A program made the translations under genes and the position numbers. Under the pieces are notes generated by a model, which worked only from the letters and a program-made list of their open reading frames with translations, did no database searches and was not told where the DNA came from. A DNA stretch of 5,371 nucleotides from Chloroflexota bacterium (GTDB taxonomy: Bacteria > Chloroflexota > UBA6077 > CF-72): the NCBI GenBank assembly GCA_019247135.1, contig JAFAPL010000968.1, positions 1-5,371 of the forward strand. The letters are read 5' to 3'. Of this stretch, positions 1 through 5,371 are shown piece after piece (within the stretch, counting starts at the first letter, position 1; each line of letters starts with the position of its first letter).

Positions 1-708
1 CGACAAAATCTCGTTGATCGCGGCCGAAACCGTCGGATGCTCGTACTGTCGCGGGTAGCCGAGGTCCTGCGAGAGGTCGCCCTCGCCGATGAGCACCACG
101 CCGATACCCGGCACCTCGCGCAGGATCTGTCGCAGGTTGCCGATGGCGCGGGCCTCCTCGCACATGATCACGACCAGTAGCTCTCCGTCGGATGCCAGCG
201 GCCAGACGTCGGCGTGGGCGTAATAATCCTGCTGGCTCAGGCCCCAGTAGCGTGCCGCGGCCGCCGGCGCGTCACCACGCTGGCCGGCTGGCTCGAAGTT
301 CGCCGCAGTCCGCGGCCGTGGATACCGACACGCCGCGACCGCGTTGCGCGCGTCTTCGACCGTGCTGACGTGCGGCCACACGACTCCATACACGCCTGAA
401 TCGAGTACCTGTTTGGCGACCCACTGGTTCAGTTCGCCACCGTTCGGGGGGATGCGAACGAACGGCGCGACGGCGGGCGCGAGACTGCCTGAGTCCACGA
501 TCTGGCGACGATTGAGCAGATATTGCAGGCAGTCGCGCAGGGCTCGGATGTCGTACGGGTTGTGTTCCATCTCGAAGACGACGGCGTCGTAGGCGGCATC
601 GCCGATTGCCTGAGCATTGCCAACCTCGGCAGGCGAGAAGGTCACGAACGCCGGGTCACCTTGTTCGAGCGCGCGGATGGCGCCGTTCAGTCGCGGTAGT
701 GCAGCCAC
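1..708 (-). CDS. HpcH/HpaI aldolase family protein (partial, C-terminus beyond window)
   Basis: Members of this family are class II (divalent metal-dependent) TIM-barrel aldolases that cleave or form 2-keto-hydroxy acids with pyruvate as the usual partner; they are cytoplasmic and serve catabolism of aromatics and sugar acids. The minus-strand frame is open from 708 to the window edge, giving 236 residues. Visible motifs: EMEH at 46-49 (catalytic His49), FVRIPP at 83-88 (Arg85, keto-acid binding), MCEEA around 182-186 (Glu184 matches the metal-binding Glu of HpaI by alignment from memory), and IGEGDLS at 207-213 (Asp211, second metal ligand). About ten extra residues sit between the YP at 129-130 and GQRG at 142-145 compared with HpaI. 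The start is the only plausible in-frame one: GTG at 708-706, giving MAALPRLNGAIRALEQG, with no clear Shine-Dalgarno. Probably some 20-40 residues are missing beyond position 1. The family assignment is firm; the substrate is unknown. Confidence 0.88.
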   Translation of the reverse strand, partial: MAALPRLNGAIRALEQGDPAFVTFSPAEVGNAQAIGDAAYDAVVFEMEHNPYDIRALRDCLQYLLNRRQIVDSGSLAPAVAPFVRIPPNGGELNQWVAKQVLDSGVYGVVWPHVSTVEDARNAVAACRYPRPRTAANFEPAGQRGDAPAAAARYWGLSQQDYYAHADVWPLASDGELLVVIMCEEARAIGNLRQILREVPGIGVVLIGEGDLSQDLGYPRQYEHPTVSAAINEILS

Positions 709-800
709 GGCGTACAGCCTAACAGCGTCGGACCTGCCCGACAGAACGCCGAGGCGCGCGCTTTTCTCGGACGCGGCACGCCGAATGCGCCAGTAGCGCC
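709..800. promoter_or_regulatory. Divergent intergenic region (aldolase / DUF6582-like gene)
   Basis: This 92-base gap separates two divergently transcribed genes, so promoters for both are expected here or at the gene edges. I see no convincing -35/-10 pair on either strand; the best minus-strand candidate, TAGGCT just upstream of the GTG, is weak and would leave almost no leader. No strong ribosome binding site is visible for either gene. The call rests on gene arrangement only. Confidence 0.3.
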
Positions 801-1103
801 ATGCCGCGCACCACCTGGAAGCCACGCACGCAGCACGGCGAGCTGGACACGGCGGACCGCGACCACTTGCCGGATTCGGTATACGCATTCCCCAAGCAGC
901 GCAAAGAGCCGCTCACGGACGCATCGCACGTGCGCAACGCGCTGGCACGCTTTGATCAGGTCAAGGATGTGTCCGACGCGGATCGCGACCTCGCATTCGC
1001 CAACATCAAGAAGGCGGCCAGCCACTACGGCGTCGATATCGAGGAGAAAAACTGGCGCGAGCTCGGCAAGCGTCCGCATACGCGGAACCCCGCGCACGAC
1101 TAG
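801..1103 (+). CDS. Small conserved protein resembling DUF6582
   Basis: The product is a 100-residue, highly charged soluble protein with no signal peptide or membrane segment. The central block is what I recognise from a widespread uncharacterised family (DUF6582 as I recall it): LPDSVYAFPKQRKEPL (23-38), then DASHVRNALARFDQV (40-54), then a DADRDLAFANIKKAA stretch (59-73), ending with a W-containing WRELGKRPHT motif (85-94). The function of this family is not known to me; similar blocks also occur attached to phage-related or larger proteins. ATG 801 is the first usable start: the frame is open back to a stop at 720-722 but contains no ATG, GTG or TTG before 801. No Shine-Dalgarno is evident. 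The gene stands alone, divergent from the aldolase and convergent with the dehydrogenase. The opposite-strand frame over 687-1163 is judged a shadow because only the plus-strand product has recognisable conserved motifs. Confidence 0.8.
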   Translation: MPRTTWKPRTQHGELDTADRDHLPDSVYAFPKQRKEPLTDASHVRNALARFDQVKDVSDADRDLAFANIKKAASHYGVDIEEKNWRELGKRPHTRNPAHD

Positions 1104-1155
1104 CCAGAGTCGCCGCTTGTTACGGCGCGCGGGGAAGTGCTGGTAATTAGGGTCA

Positions 1156-1215
1156 ACCCTCACCCCCTTCGCCCCCTCTCCCTGGCCAGGGAGAGGGGGG
1201 TTGGGGGGAGTGGGT
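1156..1215. repeat. GC-rich extended palindrome, possible interspersed repeat or bidirectional terminator
   Basis: The core at 1172-1199 is a perfect 28-base palindrome with no spacer (14-base arms centred on GGCC, arm CCCCCTCTCCCTGG). Pairing resumes outside the core at 1163-1167 with 1204-1208 and, with mismatches, out to 1156/1215, so the whole element spans about 60 bases. It lies between convergent genes, about 50-70 bases past both stop codons, where a bidirectional transcription stop would be useful. Neither side has a T-tract, so it is not a canonical intrinsic terminator. Elements of the form CCCTCACCCC...CCCTCTCCC followed by the inverted copy recur in many GC-rich genomes, which makes a dispersed palindromic repeat likely. 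Structure is certain, function inferred. Confidence 0.75.
1189..1214 (+). other. G-quadruplex-type motif
   Basis: On the plus strand there are four G-runs of 3, 6, 6 and 3 bases separated by loops AGA, TT and AGT. This satisfies the common pattern of four runs of at least three G with loops of 1-7 bases. It overlaps the right arm of the palindrome, so the same bases could form either a hairpin or a quadruplex. The motif is read directly; folding in vivo is not shown. Confidence 0.55.
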
Positions 1216-1226
1216 CGAAACTCCGG

Positions 1227-1243
1227 AGGGACTTGCGCTCCCT
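1227..1243 (-). terminator. Short hairpin just after the dehydrogenase stop (weak terminator candidate)
   Basis: AGGGA at 1227-1231 pairs with TCCCT at 1239-1243 across a seven-base loop, and begins four bases after the minus-strand stop codon at 1248-1250. The stem is only five pairs (six with a G-T pair) and no T-run follows on the minus strand, so termination here is doubtful. Confidence 0.2.
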
Positions 1244-1247
1244 TGTA

Positions 1248-2183
1248 CTAGTCCGCTTGTTCAACCGCGGCGCGCAGGCGGTCGGGTTCGACTTCGACGT
1301 GCACGCCGGCGCGCTCTTCTTGCAGCACCATCGCGATGCGGGAGTCGCGGCCGGCCCAGCCGCGGTTCATCGCTTCGGTCAACTCCTCGAGCGCGAGTGA
1401 AGCCAGGCGCATGGGCACGTGCAGGTCGCGGCCGAGCTCGGTGGCGAGCGTCACGTCCTTGTGGGCCAGCCGTAGCGCGAAGCTCGGCGGATCGTACGTG
1501 TGGGCCAGGAACTGCTCGGGCAGACGGTCGAACGTCCGTCGGCGACCCACGGCGCCCTGGCGAACGGACTGCCACAGCGCCAGCGGATCCACGCCGGCTT
1601 TCGCTCCGAGTGTGAACACCTCCGCCAGAATGGCCTGAATGCCGTATCCGGCGCAGTTGTGCACCAGCTTCGTCACGCACCCCGCGCCGCTCGGGCCGAC
1701 GTAGAACACCTGGTCGCCGATGGCATCAAGCAGCGGTCGGTGTCGGCTGAACACCGCCTCGTCACCGCCGACCCACAGCGCGAGCCTCCCCGACTTCGCG
1801 CCACTCGGTCCGCCGCTCACGGGCGAATCCAGGACGTCGACCCCGCGGTCGGCGAAGTCCGCGTGGAGGCGTCGCATCAAGGTCGGCGAGTTGGTGCTCA
1901 GGTCGATGAACGCCGAGCCGCGACGCAGTCCGTCGATCAGGGCCGAGCCACCGCCGCCGACCGCAACCGACTCGACTTCGGGTGGCCCGGGTAAGGACGT
2001 GAACACGACGTCTACGGTTTCCGCAACGGCCCGCGGCGATTCAGCCCAGACCGCGCCCCGACCGATATGCGGCTGGGCTGCCTCGCGCCGCAGATCGTTG
2101 ACTACCAGCTCGTGACCAGCCCGTTGCAGGCTGGCCGCCATGTGCGCACCCATCGTGCCGAGACCGATAAAGCCGAGCTTCAC
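1248..2183 (-). CDS. NAD(P)-dependent beta-hydroxyacid dehydrogenase (3-hydroxyisobutyrate dehydrogenase / tartronate semialdehyde reductase family)
   Basis: This is a 311-residue cytoplasmic oxidoreductase that would interconvert a beta-hydroxyacid and its semialdehyde. Domains: Rossmann NAD(P)-binding part from residue 1 with the GLGTMG motif at 7-12; strand-end VVND at 27-30, whose Asp30 leans towards NAD rather than NADP; substrate-binding DSPVSGGPSGA at 119-129; catalytic Lys172 with Asn176 in the GAGCVTKLVHN stretch; and the all-alpha C-terminal domain with HKDVTLA at 241-247. The C-terminal LQEERAG (287-293) is typical of one subfamily as I recall it. The frame is open back to 2345, but the family N-terminus (KLGFIGLG) begins at GTG 2183-2181, preceded by GGTGG four bases upstream, so I chose that start; the extra 54 residues look non-coding and overlap the divergent gene. 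Slight oddity: His175 stands where the first Asn of the usual KxxNN is expected. The exact substrate cannot be told from sequence. Confidence 0.92.
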   Translation of the reverse strand: MKLGFIGLGTMGAHMAASLQRAGHELVVNDLRREAAQPHIGRGAVWAESPRAVAETVDVVFTSLPGPPEVESVAVGGGGSALIDGLRRGSAFIDLSTNSPTLMRRLHADFADRGVDVLDSPVSGGPSGAKSGRLALWVGGDEAVFSRHRPLLDAIGDQVFYVGPSGAGCVTKLVHNCAGYGIQAILAEVFTLGAKAGVDPLALWQSVRQGAVGRRRTFDRLPEQFLAHTYDPPSFALRLAHKDVTLATELGRDLHVPMRLASLALEELTEAMNRGWAGRDSRIAMVLQEERAGVHVEVEPDRLRAAVEQAD

Positions 2184-2290
2184 AGGGCCACCAGGGTAGC
2201 CCACCCGTGTCGACGCCGCCGCGACGGCCCCGTCGGAGGGACATTGTGCACCTTGCACGTCGTCGGCCGGGGTGCTTGCCTCCACAATGA
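2184..2290. promoter_or_regulatory. Divergent intergenic region (dehydrogenase / GlnD-like gene)
   Basis: This 107-base gap lies between two divergent genes and should hold both promoters. Two small inverted repeats are present: CGACGG-CC-CCGTCG at 2222-2235 and GTGCA-CCT-TGCAC at 2246-2258. The second has the size of a small operator half-site pair, but such short palindromes arise easily in GC-rich DNA. I see no clear sigma-70 boxes. Confidence 0.35.
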
Positions 2291-4657
2291 GTGGACGTGA
2301 TTCAGGCGCACGGCCTGTCTGCCGCGCACGAACGCAGCCGAGCATTCGATCGCTCGATCCAGCAGGTCGCCGATCGGCTGGACACGCCCGATGTGTCCTT
2401 CGCCATCGTCGGGCTCGGCTCGTACGGCCGACGCGAGCCTACTCCGCACGGCGACGTCGACGTGCTTTTCCTGCACTCGGGCACACTGGACCCGCAGGTC
2501 GTCACGCGCGACGTGTGCTACCCGTTGTGGGAGCAGCACATCCGCCTGGAGCCGATCGTTCGCACTGTAACGGAGTGCGCGGCGGACGCGCGCAGGTCGC
2601 TCGCAGCAGCGACGCGCCTCCTCGACGCGCGGCTCATCGCAGGCGACGACCGTATCTTCGCCGAACTCCAGCGCCACACGGTGGACCCACTGCGGCGGGA
2701 CCGCACGCAACTGCTCCAGCGACTCCGGCCGGATGTGGAGCATCGCCACCTGACTCACGCGGCCGTAACATCGGCGACCGCGCCCGATATCATCGTCGGG
2801 CGCGGCGGGTTGGAGGACGCGCGAGTGCTGTGCTGGTTAGAGCGACTGGACATGCTCGCGTCCGAAACACCAGTCGACGTGATGCGATCAAAACGCCTGG
2901 AGTTGGCACTCGACTTTCTCCTGGCGGTGCTGGCGGCGCTCGAGGAGCTTACCGGGCACCGTGCCGTCCATCTCAACCCGCGGTCCGCTCAGCGTGTCGC
3001 GGAGCGACTCGGCTTCTCGAATGCGGGTGAGCTCATGTGGAGTCTGCGCGCACACGCTCGCTGGATCGCATTTCACGTCGACAGTGAGTTTGCTCCAGTC
3101 CGACATGATCGGCACCTGGGTCCGCACCTCGAGCTGAATCGCGGCCGGCTGGTTGGTACACGCATGCCGTCGCTGGATGAAGTACCCGGCGTCGGACTGC
3201 GAGTCGCCAATTTAGCCGGCTTTGCTTCGCCGGACGCGGAGCTACTGCACTGGGCTTCGCGCTTCGGGGATCAGGAGCGAGGCACGTGCGCGGGCAGCGT
3301 GCGATGGGATTCGTCGTCGCTCGAGCAGTTATGGCTGCTTCTGCGCGCCGCGGATTGGCGGTCATTCGAATTTCTCGATGTGACTGGACTGCTGACAGCG
3401 TACTTGCCCGAGCTGCGCCGGATCTGGAGGATCGACGGAACGGACCAGACGCTGGATACGCATTCGTTTCTTGCACTCCGCCGGCTCCACGCGTGGACCG
3501 ACTCGGGTGATCCATTAGCCGACCGTAGCTGGCGATCACTTCGCCAACGGGACTGGGTCTATCTCGCGGTGCTCCTCCACGAGCTGACACTCGCCGAAGC
3601 GACAGCCGCGGCCCGGCGGATCGGGCTGTCGGAGGAGGCCGCAAGCGCCATCGGCTTCGTCGGATCACAGCACGGGATGCTGGTGGAGGCGGCGACGCGA
3701 CGAGATCCGTACGACGAAGATGTCCTGGTGGAGCTTGCGACGAAGCTTGGCACGCCCCAGCGGTTGCGACAGGTGTTCCTTGTTGGATTTGCGCATGAGA
3801 TGGCGATAGATGAAGCCTTCCCGACCACCTGGCGCGCCGATCTCGTTCGACGACTGTTCAGTCGACTCGACGCTTTGTTGCGGAAACCGGGTGAAGTAGG
3901 ACGGCGTCGGAGTCGATCGGTGGAGCACCACCGCGAGCGGATCGTTGCGGAGCTACAGGGACAGGGACTCGAAGGGCTGGCGCCTATCGTGGCGCGCCTG
4001 CCGCGGCGATACGTGTTATCTCGATCACCCGCGTTCGCGGCGCGCCACTTGCGATTGTTGTCGGGGGATCCGCTGCGCGAGGGCGAGGTGCGGCTGCAGG
4101 CGCATCGACATCCGCGTGGCGGGACCGGAGCATGGGATGTACTCATCGCGACGCGTGACCGACCGGGACTCCTGGCCACGTTCGCCGGCGTGCTCGCATT
4201 GCGCGGTGCATCTGTGCTCGCGGCTGACGCGGCGACGTGCTCGGACGGACTGGTGCTGGACGTATTTACGGTGACGAGTGCTTACGGGGTGCCGCTGGAG
4301 CCCACGCTGTGGCCACAGGTCCAGGCGGACCTGAACGCAGCTCTGCGCGGACTGCTACCACTCCAGGAACTGCTCGGGTCGCCTGTTTCGGGCGACGGCG
4401 TTCAGGTACGGATCGACAACGCGGAGTCACAGGTATTCAGCGTTGTCGAGGTCCGCGCGCCCGATGAAGTGGGGCTGTTGTATCGGATTACAAATACGCT
4501 GTACGCGGCTGGGTTGGACATTCACCACGCGCGGATCACCACTCCACCGCAGGGCGCGCTCGACGTGTTTTATGTTTGGGACCTGGATGGCGATAAAGTG
4601 CGGAATCCCGACGTCGCGGCAAAGGAGCTGGAGTCACGCCTGCGCGGCGAGGCCTAA
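2291..4657 (+). CDS. glnD: GlnD-like protein: nucleotidyltransferase, degenerate HD, two ACT domains
   Basis: GlnD is the cytoplasmic nitrogen sensor that uridylylates PII proteins (nucleotidyltransferase domain), removes the group (HD domain), and binds glutamine through C-terminal ACT domains. This 788-residue protein has the same order. Nucleotidyltransferase: VGLGSYGRREPTPHGDVDVL (40-59), with metal-binding Asp55 and Asp57, then YPLWEQ (77-82), VRT (90-92) and VGRGGLEDARVLCWL (169-183). HD region about 385-530: His391 and His461 are kept, but the HD pair reads HE (430-431), the KGRGGDHS-type stretch after it is deleted, and His502 replaces the late Asp. ACT1: WDVLIATRDRPGLLATFAGVL (615-635 region); ACT2: VVEVRAPDEVGLLYRITNTL (718-737). 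Length is shorter than the roughly 890 residues of E. coli GlnD. Start: GTG 2291 directly follows an in-frame TGA; GTG 2297 is the alternative; neither has a good Shine-Dalgarno. No PII, ammonium transporter or glutamine synthetase gene lies beside it, so the target is inferred; adenylyltransfer is also possible. Confidence 0.88.
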   Translation: MDVIQAHGLSAAHERSRAFDRSIQQVADRLDTPDVSFAIVGLGSYGRREPTPHGDVDVLFLHSGTLDPQVVTRDVCYPLWEQHIRLEPIVRTVTECAADARRSLAAATRLLDARLIAGDDRIFAELQRHTVDPLRRDRTQLLQRLRPDVEHRHLTHAAVTSATAPDIIVGRGGLEDARVLCWLERLDMLASETPVDVMRSKRLELALDFLLAVLAALEELTGHRAVHLNPRSAQRVAERLGFSNAGELMWSLRAHARWIAFHVDSEFAPVRHDRHLGPHLELNRGRLVGTRMPSLDEVPGVGLRVANLAGFASPDAELLHWASRFGDQERGTCAGSVRWDSSSLEQLWLLLRAADWRSFEFLDVTGLLTAYLPELRRIWRIDGTDQTLDTHSFLALRRLHAWTDSGDPLADRSWRSLRQRDWVYLAVLLHELTLAEATAAARRIGLSEEAASAIGFVGSQHGMLVEAATRRDPYDEDVLVELATKLGTPQRLRQVFLVGFAHEMAIDEAFPTTWRADLVRRLFSRLDALLRKPGEVGRRRSRSVEHHRERIVAELQGQGLEGLAPIVARLPRRYVLSRSPAFAARHLRLLSGDPLREGEVRLQAHRHPRGGTGAWDVLIATRDRPGLLATFAGVLALRGASVLAADAATCSDGLVLDVFTVTSAYGVPLEPTLWPQVQADLNAALRGLLPLQELLGSPVSGDGVQVRIDNAESQVFSVVEVRAPDEVGLLYRITNTLYAAGLDIHHARITTPPQGALDVFYVWDLDGDKVRNPDVAAKELESRLRGEA

Positions 4658-4722
4658 GCTGACTTGCGCACGTCGAGTGCGTTTGCGGTGGGGTTCGCCG
4701 CGCGGGCTGGCGCTGGTCCGTC

Positions 4723-4738
4723 CAGGTTGTTCAACCTG
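4723..4738. terminator. Hairpin in the convergent gap 4658-4801 (terminator candidate)
   Basis: CAGGTTG at 4723-4729 and CAACCTG at 4732-4738 form a perfect seven-base inverted repeat around TT; in RNA the two inner pairs would probably open to give a larger loop. It sits 65 bases after the GlnD-like stop and 63 bases after the stop of the convergent oxidoreductase, so it could serve both. There is no T-tract on either side. A second inverted repeat, AGCGC/GCGCT at 4773-4777 and 4785-4789, is closer to the oxidoreductase. No gene is supported in the 144-base gap. Confidence 0.35.
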
Positions 4739-4801
4739 CGAGTTGATGCTCTTGGCTGATGATGCGGCAGCCAGCGCAATGATCGCGCTAGCGGGCGAGT
4801 C

Positions 4802-5371
4802 TCAGTGAGCGAGGGCGGCGCGGACAGCGGGAATGACTTCGTGACCGAAGCGGCGACTGGACTCCGCCAGGACCTCCGGCGAAACGTTGCGACCGTGTCC
4901 CACGATGATGAAGTGGTCGAGTCCCAATCTGGCCAGGTCTAACAATCGCGCCGCGACCCGTTCAGAAGGGCCAACCACGCCGAAACGGTCCACGAAGTCG
5001 TCGGTGAGCGCCGCCTCGTGGTGAGCGCCGCTGCTCGCGTGGGCCTGAAGGTCGTAATGATCGCGGAGGTTCTGCGCAACCGCACGGTCGCGCTCCGGCA
5101 ATGAGCGCATGACCTGCGTATCCATGGTAGAAAAGCGGGCGTAGACGCTCAGACGCCCGCGAACAAGCTCGCGTGCACGACCAATGTCCGGATGGGCGAC
5201 CGCGTTGATGTAGGCTCCCAGCGACAGCTGGTGCTGGCCCGAGCGACGGACCAGCGCAATCGCGTCCTGGAGACGGTTGGCGTCGGCGCCGACTGATAAC
5301 GTGACGCGGTCGGCGAGCTTCGCGGCAAGCTCGATCACGCGTGGACCGGTTGCGGCAATCCCGATTGGCAC
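4802..5371 (-). CDS. Luciferase-like (LLM class, probably F420-dependent) oxidoreductase, C-terminal part
   Basis: Bacterial luciferase-like TIM-barrel enzymes use F420 or FMN to reduce or oxidise small substrates in the cytoplasm. The visible 189 residues match the C-terminal half: PIGIAATGPRVIELAAKLAD (2-21), corresponding to the PVYVAAxGPxALxLAGxxAD block of the family, followed by a helical region, then FGVVGPSERVAARLLDLARLGLD (130-152), the usual GxPxxVAxxLxxLxxxGVD motif, then FIIVG (154-158) and the terminal helix ending in EVIPAVRAALAH. Family members are about 320-345 residues, so roughly 130-150 N-terminal residues lie beyond the right edge. The apparent GTG at 5371-5369 is an internal Val codon, not the start. 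The choice between F420 and FMN needs the missing N-terminal half; methylenetetrahydromethanopterin-reductase-like members are the closest in feel. The gene is convergent with the GlnD-like gene. Confidence 0.88.
   Translation of the reverse strand: MPIGIAATGPRVIELAAKLADRVTLSVGADANRLQDAIALVRRSGQHQLSLGAYINAVAHPDIGRARELVRGRLSVYARFSTMDTQVMRSLPERDRAVAQNLRDHYDLQAHASSGAHHEAALTDDFVDRFGVVGPSERVAARLLDLARLGLDHFIIVGHGRNVSPEVLAESSRRFGHEVIPAVRAALAH

Noticed and set aside
1..708. Possible frameshifted or broken aldolase, because no long ATG-started frame is present there
   Set aside because: Translating the minus strand shows one uninterrupted frame from GTG 708 to the edge with all family motifs in order, so it is intact as far as visible.
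687..1163. 158-residue minus-strand open frame over the small plus-strand gene
   Set aside because: Its translation shows no known motif, while the plus-strand frame 801-1103 gives a conserved family pattern; long antisense frames are expected in GC-rich coding DNA.
2184..2345. 54-residue N-terminal extension of the dehydrogenase
   Set aside because: The family N-terminus starts exactly at the GTG at 2183, the extension has no recognisable pattern, and it would overlap the start of the divergent GlnD-like gene.
2180..2758. 192-residue minus-strand open frame opposite the GlnD-like gene
   Set aside because: Antisense shadow of the nucleotidyltransferase domain, Arg-rich and without recognisable motifs.
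2272..3030. Plus-strand frame with an ATG at 2287 overlapping the GlnD-like start
   Set aside because: The product is Arg-rich and motif-free; the GTG-started frame at 2291 carries clear nucleotidyltransferase motifs.
3033..4179. Long minus-strand open frames (3033-3668, 3559-4179)
   Set aside because: Both are low-complexity Arg/Ser/Ala-rich antisense readings of the GlnD-like HD region.
4658..4801. Small gene or tRNA in the right convergent gap
   Set aside because: No cloverleaf and no start with ribosome binding site; the only plus-strand frame crossing it is an out-of-frame shadow of the GlnD-like gene.
5369..5371. GTG at the right edge as start of the oxidoreductase
   Set aside because: The sequence there aligns to the middle of the family, so the codon is an internal Val and the gene continues beyond the window.

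Overview
The window is GC-rich DNA of bacterial type, with tightly packed genes, three genes probably starting at GTG, and no tRNA, rRNA, CRISPR array or transposase that I can see. The gene content suggests a soil or sediment bacterium with a large catabolic gene set: an HpcH/HpaI-type aldolase, a 3-hydroxyisobutyrate-dehydrogenase-type reductase, an F420/FMN luciferase-like oxidoreductase and a GlnD-like protein. The GC-rich palindromic repeat and the actinobacterial-looking GlnD layout would suit Chloroflexota or a nearby terrabacterial lineage. That placement is an inference and is not secure.

The layout from left to right is five genes on strictly alternating strands. (1) 1-708, minus: HpcH/HpaI aldolase, cut by the left edge. 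(2) 801-1103, plus: small conserved protein resembling DUF6582. (3) 1248-2183, minus: NAD(P)-binding beta-hydroxyacid dehydrogenase. (4) 2291-4657, plus: 788-residue GlnD-like protein with nucleotidyltransferase, degenerate HD and two ACT domains. (5) 4802-5371, minus: C-terminal part of a luciferase-like oxidoreductase, cut by the right edge. All intergenic gaps are about 90-145 bases. Two are divergent (709-800 and 2184-2290) and should hold promoters. Two are convergent (1104-1247 and 4658-4801) and hold inverted repeats. The first convergent gap carries a 28-base perfect palindrome inside a larger imperfect one, overlapped by a G-quadruplex-type motif.

Because no two neighbours share a strand, nothing here looks like an operon, and the three metabolic enzymes need not act in one pathway. 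The most interesting item is the GlnD-like protein. Its nucleotidyltransferase motif and both ACT domains look intact, but the HD (uridylyl-removing) domain has lost the Asp of the HD pair, the conserved glycine-rich stretch after it, and the late Asp ligand. This suggests a PII-modifying or nitrogen-sensing enzyme without ordinary deuridylylation activity. I found no wholly new multi-gene system in the window.
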